The notes below the pieces were generated by a model that was given only the letters and a program-made list of their open reading frames with translations, was not told where the DNA came from and did no database searches. From Saprospiraceae bacterium (GTDB taxonomy: Bacteria; Bacteroidota; Bacteroidia; Chitinophagales; Saprospiraceae), in contig JADJVN010000040.1 in NCBI GenBank assembly GCA_016710585.1, forward strand, positions 1 to 14,771: a stretch of DNA of 14,771 nucleotides, written 5' to 3'. A program made the translations under genes and the position numbers. Numbering within the stretch: the first letter of the stretch is position 1; the number at the start of each line of letters is the position of its first letter. This document shows positions 1 to 8,087 of the stretch, piece after piece.

Positions 1-3000
1 TATTCCATTTTAACTAATTTCCCACGATAGATGACTCCATCAAAATCATATCCTACGATCTGATACATTCCTGGTGTCAAAGCATTCACATCTGCATTAA
101 TCTTATAGTCTTCTGCATTGCGAATTTCCATTACGATTTCTCCGGCATTGTTCAAAACATTTATGGTGTGCAATAGTGGAATATCTTCTGACTGGATCTG
201 TCCCGAATCGCCAAACAGGCTGATCGTGCCAACTGCAGGATTGGGGAAAACTATGAGGCTTTTTATTTCTGCTTTGGCAGTGTATTTTATTGTATTCACT
301 ACTGTATTACTCTTTACAGGATCTTCATAATCAAAACTGATCAAGACACTATTCTCAATTCTCGCGCCACCTCTCACATCTGATTTTGCTTTGATCGTAT
401 AGATAAAGAATCCATGACTTCCCTCGCTATTGCGCGTACTATCTGGCAATTCTATGTTTTCAAATTTTACAATAAGGCGACCTTTCTCGTCAATCGAATA
501 ATTATAGTTTGGATGACTTACCGAAACGATCTTAAATGTCTTCCAGTCCAAGTATTTTGACAATTGATTTTCTAATACTACACGTGAAGCATAATAAGTC
601 CCTACATTCTGAAATCGAATGTAATATTTGAGTTCTTGATCTCTAGGGATAAATCCTTCTGCAGATTTTCCTTTGGGTGTCACCAGTATATCGTTTGGAT
701 CTATCGCTCCTACGATCTCTGATGTGAATTCATAATTATTGTTCGACACATTCAGATCTGTTCCATCTGCTGCAGTGAGTGAGTTTAATGTTAGTTCGTC
801 ACCTACTGAAACATTGAGCGATACATATTCTTGAAGTGTTATATTAAAACTTTCTCCAGCTTGTACTGTGTCGATATACCAGATATAAGTGCTTCCAATT
901 TGTTCATCCCACGGAATACTTGCAGAGACAAGTTCTATGCCTGAAGGATAAGAAATTTCTATTCGTGCATTAATGGCATCAGTTGTCGCGATATTGGAAA
1001 CTTGTATGACAGATTCACCAGTAAAGCCTCTTCTCCATGCTGTATTTCCTCCACTAATTTGAAGATCATAACCTGATACATTTTTTGTCAGTGGAAGATT
1101 CATATACAATGTGCTGTCATTGCCAGTAAGAGTAAAATTGATACCACAGGACATGTTCCAAAAAGCGTTCGTGCCGATATTGATGGAATAAGTTCCTGCA
1201 GGAGCAGCGAGTTGGTAGTATCCATTTTGACCAGTAGAAAAATCAATATTCGTAGGATTTAATGTAAAAGGGATTCCTTCTATTTTTGTTTCACCAGCAT
1301 CCCATACACAATTATTATTTGCATCATCAAAGGAAAATCCTGTGATCAAATTGGAAGGTTCTTCGGTCAATGTGATGAACTGATCTGCAGTGATATTGCT
1401 CACTGTCTGAACATATCCAGAAGGCCATTCTACTTTAATTTGATCTATGCTAGTTGAGGCATTTAAACCAAAATGTTGTCTAAAACTATTTTGACTACCA
1501 AAGCCCGATATCGGAAGGTTTTGTCTGTATTGCCATATACCACCAGAGAGTATAGAGATCCTCGCTCCTAAGGCTTCAGGATTGCTGATGACGCCGACCA
1601 GTTTGATATTAATCCAATGCTTGCCATTATTTTTTCCACAATAGAGAAGGTCTGTCTGCCCACTGTGTGTACTCATCATGAGATCGAGCCATCCATCTTT
1701 ATTGTGATCGGCCCAAGCTTGACCACATTCCGAACCCAGATCTGTAGCAATCGCTTCATCCATCACTCTTGTGAAAGAGCCACTACCTTCATTGATGTAT
1801 AAAAAATTTGGTCCTTGATCATTGGTCACAAAGAGATCAAGATCTGCATCATTATCAATGTCTATCCAATTGGCGCCATGACTATGTCCACCATCTTCTA
1901 CTAGAACTGTTCCTGTGACGGAACTAAAACTTCCATTCCCATTATTTTTGTATAAATTATTGTTTTGTCCAGAGGCATTGCATACGAAAAGATCTGGCCA
2001 TCCATCACTATCATAATCACCCCAAGTAGCTCCTACAGAATTGAAAGCATCAGTAGCGATAGTTCCTGTAGTCACTTTGCTAAATTGAAAATTTCCGAGA
2101 TTCCTAAATAAACTATTGGGTTTGTTATTTCCATTGGGAATAAAGACATCTGTATATCCATCTTTATCGTAGTCGCATAAGATGGGCGCCATGGATCGAT
2201 TCGTCTCTTGACTTATTGCAGAATTTTCTATCTTAGCAAAACTGCCATTGCCATTATTTCTATAAAGTTGATGAAAGCGTGTTTCAAAAAAATTGGTTAC
2301 GATAAGATCAGCATAACCATCGAGATCAAAATCACACCAAGCAGCACCATGCGCATATTGTGCATCTGCATCAAGACCGACATTATTCATGAGTTGAAAA
2401 TTGCCACCTCCTACATTTTTATAAAGAAATCCTGGGTCACCAGTCGCATTGCTTATATACACATCTTTGAGTCCATCGCGATTATAATCTGCCCAAGCAC
2501 TATTGACTGCTTTTGAAGCTACAGAAGATAATGCGCTCGAACTTGTAAATGTGAAATTAGAATTTGAATTGTTTTTGTAGAGTTTGTTGATGGATGTTTC
2601 TGTTTTGTCACAGACATAAATATCTTCCCATCCATCATTGTCATAATCCACCCATGCTGAGGTCCAAGAATTAGTTGCGGTAGACACAAGAGCTCCAGAC
2701 CCACAAGCATCCATATAGGTATTGGATGAACAGTTGATCACATCTATTGCTGCGATATTGGAGAATATAAACGTTCCAGATGATTCTGCGACCAAACATT
2801 TGTAATTTCCTTCATCTGCTGTAGTCACAGAAGTCTTCACATAAGTCGCAGAAGTGGCACCACTGATCTGATTGCCATCTTTTATCCATTGATAGGAGAG
2901 ACTGCCACCATATGCAGCTTGAGCTGCAATTGTAATGGTCAGTGTATTGCCTTCGCAGACAGATTGTGATTGCGGCTGTGATGTGATAAGTGGAGGAGTG

Positions 3001-3455
3001 GCAGGAGCATTGGTTGTTCCATTAAATCCACAGACTGAATACACTTCATTTGTTTGTGGATTGACGAATTCAAGTGTGTAAAAGCCACTTGCTGGTAGAT
3101 TTTGACCGTAGAAACAATAGCTCACTTTCGTCGTGCCACTGACAAATTCTGGTACAGAAGCTGGACCTGCCACCACATTAGATAAAGTTGTTCCAATCCA
3201 GATTTTTCGGATCGCAGGTGGTGCAGATTCAGTTCCAGAGAAAATAAATCTGATGTTACCTGTTTTGGCTAAGCCAGTGAAAGCTGTGGCGTAATAGGTT
3301 CCATTGAAATTTGAGGCCATTGGTGTGCCGTTCACATTGGGGCATGAATTTGGTTGTCCATTGCCGTTATTTCGAAAATCAATCGTAGGGCAACTTTGAG
3401 AGAATCCATAGAATCCAATGCTAAGGAAGAATAGTATTTTTATAAAATGAGTCAT
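1..3455 (-). CDS. Secreted FG-GAP/VCBS + ASPIC/UnbV protein with T9SS C-terminal sorting domain
   Basis: A continuous frame of 1151 codons runs from ATG at 3455 to the window edge. The last codons read GKLVKME followed by TA, so the stop is almost certainly cut by the edge and the protein is essentially complete. Order seen: signal peptide (MTHFIKILFFLSIGFYGFSQ, residues 1-20); an unassigned N-terminal region (21-155); an Ig-like domain (about 158-245); seven FG-GAP/VCBS repeats with acidic calcium-type loops such as DYDNDGWEDIYV, DYDKDGYTDVFI and DYDSDGWPDLFV (about 265-600); an ASPIC/UnbV domain (about 610-700, with GARISI and IKVEWPSG); a short SdrD-like motif (FDDANNNCVWDAGE); a DUF7619-like domain (IDPNDILVTPKG, YYIRFQNVGT, about 912-1055); and a type A T9SS sorting domain (about 1060-1151, VFPNPAVG onward). 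Likely exported and attached to the cell surface or released. The propeller part suggests binding or adhesion. No catalytic residue is recognised and the ligand is unknown. Confidence 0.93.
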   Translation of the reverse strand, partial: MTHFIKILFFLSIGFYGFSQSCPTIDFRNNGNGQPNSCPNVNGTPMASNFNGTYYATAFTGLAKTGNIRFIFSGTESAPPAIRKIWIGTTLSNVVAGPASVPEFVSGTTKVSYCFYGQNLPASGFYTLEFVNPQTNEVYSVCGFNGTTNAPATPPLITSQPQSQSVCEGNTLTITIAAQAAYGGSLSYQWIKDGNQISGATSATYVKTSVTTADEGNYKCLVAESSGTFIFSNIAAIDVINCSSNTYMDACGSGALVSTATNSWTSAWVDYDNDGWEDIYVCDKTETSINKLYKNNSNSNFTFTSSSALSSVASKAVNSAWADYNRDGLKDVYISNATGDPGFLYKNVGGGNFQLMNNVGLDADAQYAHGAAWCDFDLDGYADLIVTNFFETRFHQLYRNNGNGSFAKIENSAISQETNRSMAPILCDYDKDGYTDVFIPNGNNKPNSLFRNLGNFQFSKVTTGTIATDAFNSVGATWGDYDSDGWPDLFVCNASGQNNNLYKNNGNGSFSSVTGTVLVEDGGHSHGANWIDIDNDADLDLFVTNDQGPNFLYINEGSGSFTRVMDEAIATDLGSECGQAWADHNKDGWLDLMMSTHSGQTDLLYCGKNNGKHWINIKLVGVISNPEALGARISILSGGIWQYRQNLPISGFGSQNSFRQHFGLNASTSIDQIKVEWPSGYVQTVSNITADQFITLTEEPSNLITGFSFDDANNNCVWDAGETKIEGIPFTLNPTNIDFSTGQNGYYQLAAPAGTYSINIGTNAFWNMSCGINFTLTGNDSTLYMNLPLTKNVSGYDLQISGGNTAWRRGFTGESVIQVSNIATTDAINARIEISYPSGIELVSASIPWDEQIGSTYIWYIDTVQAGESFNITLQEYVSLNVSVGDELTLNSLTAADGTDLNVSNNNYEFTSEIVGAIDPNDILVTPKGKSAEGFIPRDQELKYYIRFQNVGTYYASRVVLENQLSKYLDWKTFKIVSVSHPNYNYSIDEKGRLIVKFENIELPDSTRNSEGSHGFFIYTIKAKSDVRGGARIENSVLISFDYEDPVKSNTVVNTIKYTAKAEIKSLIVFPNPAVGTISLFGDSGQIQSEDIPLLHTINVLNNAGEIVMEIRNAEDYKINADVNALTPGMYQIVGYDFDGVIYRGKLVKME

Positions 3456-3479
3456 CAAACTATATTTGGAAAATGTATG

Positions 3480-3494
3480 TCAATCTAAATGCCA
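3480..3494 (-). promoter_or_regulatory. Possible sigma-54 (-24/-12) promoter, imperfect
   Basis: Read on the minus strand the site is TGGCATTTAGATTGA. It matches TGGCA-N6-TTGC except that the final C of the -12 GC is A. It ends 24 bases before the ATG at 3455. The operon immediately upstream encodes a sigma-54 activator, which makes the site plausible. The -12 mismatch is at a highly conserved base, so this is a weak call. Confidence 0.2.
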
Positions 3495-3592
3495 AAAGCT
3501 AATTCATTGAAAATCTTGTTTGTTTCATATAGTGTAATATTTAATGTATTCCATATTGTGGAAAATATTCCATTTATTGGGAGGATTTTTTT

Positions 3593-3902
3593 TTGGTGGT
3601 GAACCTATATTAGGTTGTGAACCTTTAGGTTCTTGACGGTTGTAGGGATAAAATTAATGTAGGTCTTATTATTGTAGAGGCTAAAGCCTCTTGACCGACT
3701 TTATTGGTGGTAAGCCTTTAGGTTCTTGCAAGGTGTAAGTAAAAAACTAAAGTAAGTTGTTTCATCTAGAGGCTAAAGCCTCTTAACCAAATTGGTGGTG
3801 TACCTTTAGTAGGTGGCGAACCTTTAGGTTCTAGCCCATTTATAAGTATAGAATACTAATCTTGAAGGCTAAAGACTCCTGGCCAACTTTTTATTGGTAG
3901 CC
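3593..3902. repeat. Degenerate tandem array of alternating palindromes (about 93-106 base unit)
   Basis: Two related palindromes alternate. GAACCTTTAGGTTC is exact at 3619-3632 and 3818-3831, with a variant at 3712-3725. GAGGCTAAAGCCTC is exact at 3677-3690 and 3769-3782, with a decayed copy near 3865-3878. They are joined by a conserved linker (CTTGACC, then TTATTGGTGGT). More variable segments of about 29-38 bases separate the conserved blocks, and two of these segments still resemble each other. A smaller inverted repeat AACCTA-TAT-TAGGTT sits at 3602-3616. The array fills most of the 435-base gap between the kinase and the secreted protein, and its last copy runs into the 3' end of the kinase gene. 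The two-base loops make ordinary rho-independent terminators unlikely. It resembles REP/BIME-type intergenic repeats, with role unknown. Confidence 0.85.
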
Positions 3903-6900
3903 ATCTGCCTCAAGTTCTTTGAGTACTTTATTCAACACCTCGCATAGATCATTTGTCATGTCTTTGAATTCTTGATTCTCACCTGGTTCCAATTTATAAG
4001 TTTCTATCGTCCTTGCTTGATTTTTAAGTGAGAGAATTCCCATTTGTCCAATACTCGGTCTGATCTTGTGTGCGATTCGTTTGACTTCATCAAAATTAGA
4101 TGTAGCAATTCCGTTTTCCATGATGGCAATATTTTCTTTTGTTTGATTGATGAAGATTGAAATCATCTTTGTGACAAAAGAATTATTACCTCTGCTCATT
4201 TGTTCCAATTGCATGAGGTTGTATAATTTGTTTGTTGTCTTCATTTCTTCTTCTTTGTTTTGATCATTTGTAGTATTGCCAAGCTTAAATTTATGCAACG
4301 AAAGAACATGATCTATTTTTCTGAAGAAATCTTGTTCATCATAGGGCTTCGTAATGAAGTCATTCATACCTTTATTCAGATATAACTCAATATCGTGTTT
4401 AAATGCATTGGCTGTAAGCGCGATAATAGGTGTCTTCAAATTAAGTTGTTCGCGTATGTATTCAGTTGCTTCCACACCATCCATTACAGGCATTTGTATG
4501 TCCATTAAGATGATATCATAACTATTTTTGCTTGCCAATTCGATGGCTATTTTCCCATTCTCGGCTTCAGTAGTTTCGAATCCAAGAAAATCTAAACTCT
4601 GGATGGCGATGAAGCGATTCATCTCATTGTCTTCAACTAATAATGCTTTGCAAGATTTGAATATATTCTGTTGGATTTGTTGATTATTTGAAACCAATTG
4701 TTCAGGCTTCCCGATTCTAAAATTTAATTCAAATTTAAATGTGGTCCCAACTGATTTGATACTATCCACTTTTAAATTTCCACCCATAAGACGAATGAGA
4801 TCATTCGAGATGGTCATGCCAAGCCCTGTTCCTTCATATCGTCGATTGGATTCATTTTGTTCTTGAGAAAATTTATCAAAAATCCTTGTTATGAATTCCT
4901 CTGACATTCCAATTCCAGTATCTACGACTTCAAATAAAATGGTCTGATGGGTGTCGGTTTCGGAGACTACTTCAGCATTCAACATGATGCTGCCTGCTTG
5001 TGTAAACTTAATTGAATTTCCCACAAGATTTATAAATACTTGACGCAATCTGGTATCGTCACCAATCAAGACGGGTTTTAGATCTGGACTCGCATTAAGT
5101 TTGAATTTTAGATTTTTTTCAATAGCTTGAGAGTACATGATCGAATGGACATTGTACAAAAGTGCACTAGGGCTAAATCCATTTTCCAAGATCTCCATAT
5201 CACCTGATTCAATCTTTGCAACATCCAATACATTATTGAGAATCGTAAGGAGGTGCTTGGCAGAACTTGCAGATTGATTGATGTAGAAATGTTGGTCAGT
5301 AGTAAGAGATTCTTTGGTGAGCTGTCGTATCATTCCTATGATCACATTCAGTGGAGTTCGTATTTCGTGACTCATATTAGCAAGGAATAATTCCTTGGCT
5401 TTTGCAGCAGCTTCGGCAATAGATTTAGCTTTTGCTAATTCTTTCTCTAATAATTTATGGTCAGAGATATCCAAGTGGATTCCAATACTTCCTACTAATT
5501 GTCCTCGATCATTGTAGTTAGGTGCGCCACTGACAAACCACCATCTATTTTCACCATTCTTATTTTTTACCTCAAGTTCATATCCATCAGATTCATGTGT
5601 TTTTCTCAATTCATTTTTTTGTGATATAATTTGCTTATGATGTTCTACCACAAATAACTCAGCAGCTTTTTTTCCTTTTAATTCAGCCAAAGAATAAGCT
5701 GACATATCACAGAAACTTTGATTGGCATAAATGATAGTATCTTCCAGATCTACTTCCAATAGTCCAAGATTCATGTTCGCAATAATATTGCGATATTTTT
5801 CTTCTTGTAATTTTAGGATTTCTTCATTAATCTTTCGCTCTGAAATATCTTTAATAAATCCACAATAATATTTTTCTCCTTCTTGCTCAAAGCAAATAAC
5901 ATATATTTCGACTGGAAATTCCTCACCTTTTTTATTCTGTGCTGGGAGCTCTAATAACCTACCTAGCATCTTGCTCTCTCCTGATGTGAGCCTTCTAATC
6001 ATGCCGTCATTATGACTTTTTCGCATGTACTCTGGGATGATGATCTCACTCAATGAATGAGTCACCACTTCGTCATGCGTCCATCCAAATATTCTTTCAG
6101 CCGATGGATTCCAAGATATTATTTTTCCCAATTTGTCAATAATGATTATAGCATCGATTGCTGAGTTCATGATGAGTTTATTCCTCTCATCACTTTCTGC
6201 AATCTGTAATTGATTCTTTAATTTTTCTGTGACATTTTCATACTTCCATAAATGGCCTTTATAAATACCTTCTACGACTATTGGTACATAATCACGTTCT
6301 ACCATTGTCCCATCTTTCATTTCAATGAGTTCGTCCAATGTTTTTTCTCGATTATGTAAGATCACATTTATTCGACTTACGAATGTCTCAGGGTCTAAAA
6401 AGAGATGCATACTTTCCTGAGCTGAATTGCTACAGTCATAGCCAACTAAAAGCTCAGGAGAAACAGGGATATGAAATAAGTTACAAAAAGCTTGATTCGT
6501 AAATAAAATTTTTCTGTCTTCACTTTCAACAAGAACAGCGCTATTTAAATTATCGAGCAGTGTTTTGAACAAATTGAGGGTTCGGTTGAGCTGATCACTT
6601 GTCTCATTGTATTGTAATATTTGTTTTTTAATTAAATTGGATACTTGAATAATATCATTGTCTTTATAGTTCTCTAATGAATTGTTTTGCTGATTTGCGA
6701 TTTCTAGTAAATTATTAATTGCCTGTTCCTTTATTGAGAATTGTTCTTGAAGCCGCAAACTCATATCTTCAAATTCTCTCTCCGTAATCTTGAACGAATG
6801 TTCCAACAATTCTCGATATCGCTCAAAGGAAACAAACGAGTCATTAATACTTTGCAAAAATGGCTTTAATTGTTCGTTCTCTTTAAGCTCTTGATTGAGA

Positions 6901-6938
6901 TGTTTATTGATTAAATTTTGGAGAAACTTTTGATGCAT
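3891..6938 (-). CDS. Soluble hybrid sensor histidine kinase (coiled coil, PAS x3, HisKA, HATPase, REC, HPt)
   Basis: 1015 residues with no membrane segment or signal peptide, so it should act in the cytosol. Order: helical, probably coiled-coil N-terminus (1-125); PAS-like region (about 126-240); PAS plus PAC (about 247-368, GFIKDISERK); third PAS/PAC (about 378-495); HisKA with H524 in NMSHEIRTPLN; HATPase with N-box N641, G1 DTGIG (673-677) and G2 GTGLGM (703-708); REC with E769/D770, phospho-acceptor D813, T842 and K864; C-terminal HPt with H957 in RIAHKIRPS. All phosphorelay residues are present, so a His-Asp-His relay ending at HPt is expected, passing phosphate to the response regulator of the same operon. 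It starts 12 bases after the FIST gene, and with no sensor domain of its own other than PAS it probably reads the FIST protein. The final codons and stop overlap the neighbouring repeat array. Confidence 0.95.
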   Translation of the reverse strand: MHQKFLQNLINKHLNQELKENEQLKPFLQSINDSFVSFERYRELLEHSFKITEREFEDMSLRLQEQFSIKEQAINNLLEIANQQNNSLENYKDNDIIQVSNLIKKQILQYNETSDQLNRTLNLFKTLLDNLNSAVLVESEDRKILFTNQAFCNLFHIPVSPELLVGYDCSNSAQESMHLFLDPETFVSRINVILHNREKTLDELIEMKDGTMVERDYVPIVVEGIYKGHLWKYENVTEKLKNQLQIAESDERNKLIMNSAIDAIIIIDKLGKIISWNPSAERIFGWTHDEVVTHSLSEIIIPEYMRKSHNDGMIRRLTSGESKMLGRLLELPAQNKKGEEFPVEIYVICFEQEGEKYYCGFIKDISERKINEEILKLQEEKYRNIIANMNLGLLEVDLEDTIIYANQSFCDMSAYSLAELKGKKAAELFVVEHHKQIISQKNELRKTHESDGYELEVKNKNGENRWWFVSGAPNYNDRGQLVGSIGIHLDISDHKLLEKELAKAKSIAEAAAKAKELFLANMSHEIRTPLNVIIGMIRQLTKESLTTDQHFYINQSASSAKHLLTILNNVLDVAKIESGDMEILENGFSPSALLYNVHSIMYSQAIEKNLKFKLNASPDLKPVLIGDDTRLRQVFINLVGNSIKFTQAGSIMLNAEVVSETDTHQTILFEVVDTGIGMSEEFITRIFDKFSQEQNESNRRYEGTGLGMTISNDLIRLMGGNLKVDSIKSVGTTFKFELNFRIGKPEQLVSNNQQIQQNIFKSCKALLVEDNEMNRFIAIQSLDFLGFETTEAENGKIAIELASKNSYDIILMDIQMPVMDGVEATEYIREQLNLKTPIIALTANAFKHDIELYLNKGMNDFITKPYDEQDFFRKIDHVLSLHKFKLGNTTNDQNKEEEMKTTNKLYNLMQLEQMSRGNNSFVTKMISIFINQTKENIAIMENGIATSNFDEVKRIAHKIRPSIGQMGILSLKNQARTIETYKLEPGENQEFKDMTNDLCEVLNKVLKELEADGYQ

Positions 6939-6950
6939 GAAATGAATTAA

Positions 6951-8084
6951 TTATTGAATTTCTTGAAAACAGGTTATGGTCATAGTCTGATTGTGCAACT
7001 GACAGCTTGTTCCTTCTTTCAATGGAGAAATCTCTCCATAAGAATAAAATCCAGTTATTGGAATCTCAGGCCCCAATACCTTGATCACAGCATCGACCTC
7101 TTCATCGACTCTACCCCCGAGTACTACTTTTCTCCCTACGCAGCTGATAAGAATTGCAAGTTGCGGAGCAGAATTTGAAAGTGACATCAGACTGGATTTT
7201 GCTGCTGTTCCTGCAGCATCGATGAGTCGATCAAAGTTAGCCAACATGAATTTAACTTTGCTTCCCTCAGGAATGTCTCCAGCAAATATCATTGATTTTT
7301 TTTCAAAATTAATCGACAATATCGTCCTAACCACAACATCTCCATCATCATTCATTTTTACAGAGAGAGGAAAGAGTAATGCCGTTTCGGGCAAGCCTTC
7401 AGAGTATTTGCCGAGATGCTCTTTATAGAGTTCTAATGCATTTTTTCCATCGATCTCAAATAATTCATTGCCTGTTGATTTTGTGACTGTTTTAGCAAGG
7501 CCAAAACTATCCCATCCACCCATGGTACCATGTGTGATTTGAATATGATCACCATAGAGTCCAAATGCGATAATATTGCCTCGTGATGGATGATCATTCA
7601 AACTCGTTAAGGTATATTCAAACTTGGTGTCATCACCCGCCAATCCACCAGTGATCACTACGCTAGACTTGAAGTAGTCATTCATGCTCTTTACGAGTTC
7701 ACTTCCATTTACATTGCTGCCATCGGAAAGTATGAAGATATGCTTTAGATCTTGTTGATCTAATTTTTCTGCAATGGATTTTCCAGCATCATAACTATTG
7801 TTAAAATTCTTTATATTTACTATTGCAGATTGCAATTTGGTTTGATTAAATTTGATCGCGCTGATGACCATGCTATTTTCGCATACACCACATTTTTGAC
7901 ATATCTCTCCTGCTGTACTGCAGAATGCTATTTCTGCGGAATCAAATGTATGGAGAATGTTATCAATAATTTCTCTATTTTCTAATAGTGATTTTGCACC
8001 AAAACACAGAACCCAATCAGCTTTTATACCAATTATTTTTTTGCATTCTTCGAGATTTGAGATTTTATATTGCTTGACTTCCAT
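6951..8084 (-). CDS. FIST domain signal-transduction protein (FIST_N + FIST_C)
   Basis: 377 residues with no signal peptide or membrane segment. The FIST N domain (about 22-215) carries the typical FCSTAGEI (54-61) and ITGGLAGDDTKF (144-155). The FIST C domain (about 216-372) carries ISCVGRKVVLGGR (313-325), GFYSYGEISP (345-354) and CQLHNQTMTIT (361-371). FIST domains are known as predicted small-ligand sensors, often found beside kinases and other signalling genes. The ligand here is unknown. The ATG lies 3 bases after the response regulator stop and the stop lies 12 bases before the kinase ATG, so the three genes should be co-transcribed and FIST is the likely input module. Odd point: a cysteine cluster CQKCGVC (C62, C65, C68) with C55 nearby, which could bind metal or sense redox. 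Confidence 0.94.
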   Translation of the reverse strand: MEVKQYKISNLEECKKIIGIKADWVLCFGAKSLLENREIIDNILHTFDSAEIAFCSTAGEICQKCGVCENSMVISAIKFNQTKLQSAIVNIKNFNNSYDAGKSIAEKLDQQDLKHIFILSDGSNVNGSELVKSMNDYFKSSVVITGGLAGDDTKFEYTLTSLNDHPSRGNIIAFGLYGDHIQITHGTMGGWDSFGLAKTVTKSTGNELFEIDGKNALELYKEHLGKYSEGLPETALLFPLSVKMNDDGDVVVRTILSINFEKKSMIFAGDIPEGSKVKFMLANFDRLIDAAGTAAKSSLMSLSNSAPQLAILISCVGRKVVLGGRVDEEVDAVIKVLGPEIPITGFYSYGEISPLKEGTSCQLHNQTMTITCFQEIQ

Positions 8085-8087
8085 GTT

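Noticed and set aside
2208..2710. Small ORFs on both strands inside the FG-GAP region
   Set aside because: The intact 1151-codon frame with repeated DxDxDG motifs runs through the same bases.
3593..3902. CRISPR array
   Set aside because: Conserved blocks alternate with 29-38 base segments, but the blocks are degenerate, contain two palindromes each, and the intervening segments resemble one another. No cas genes are nearby.
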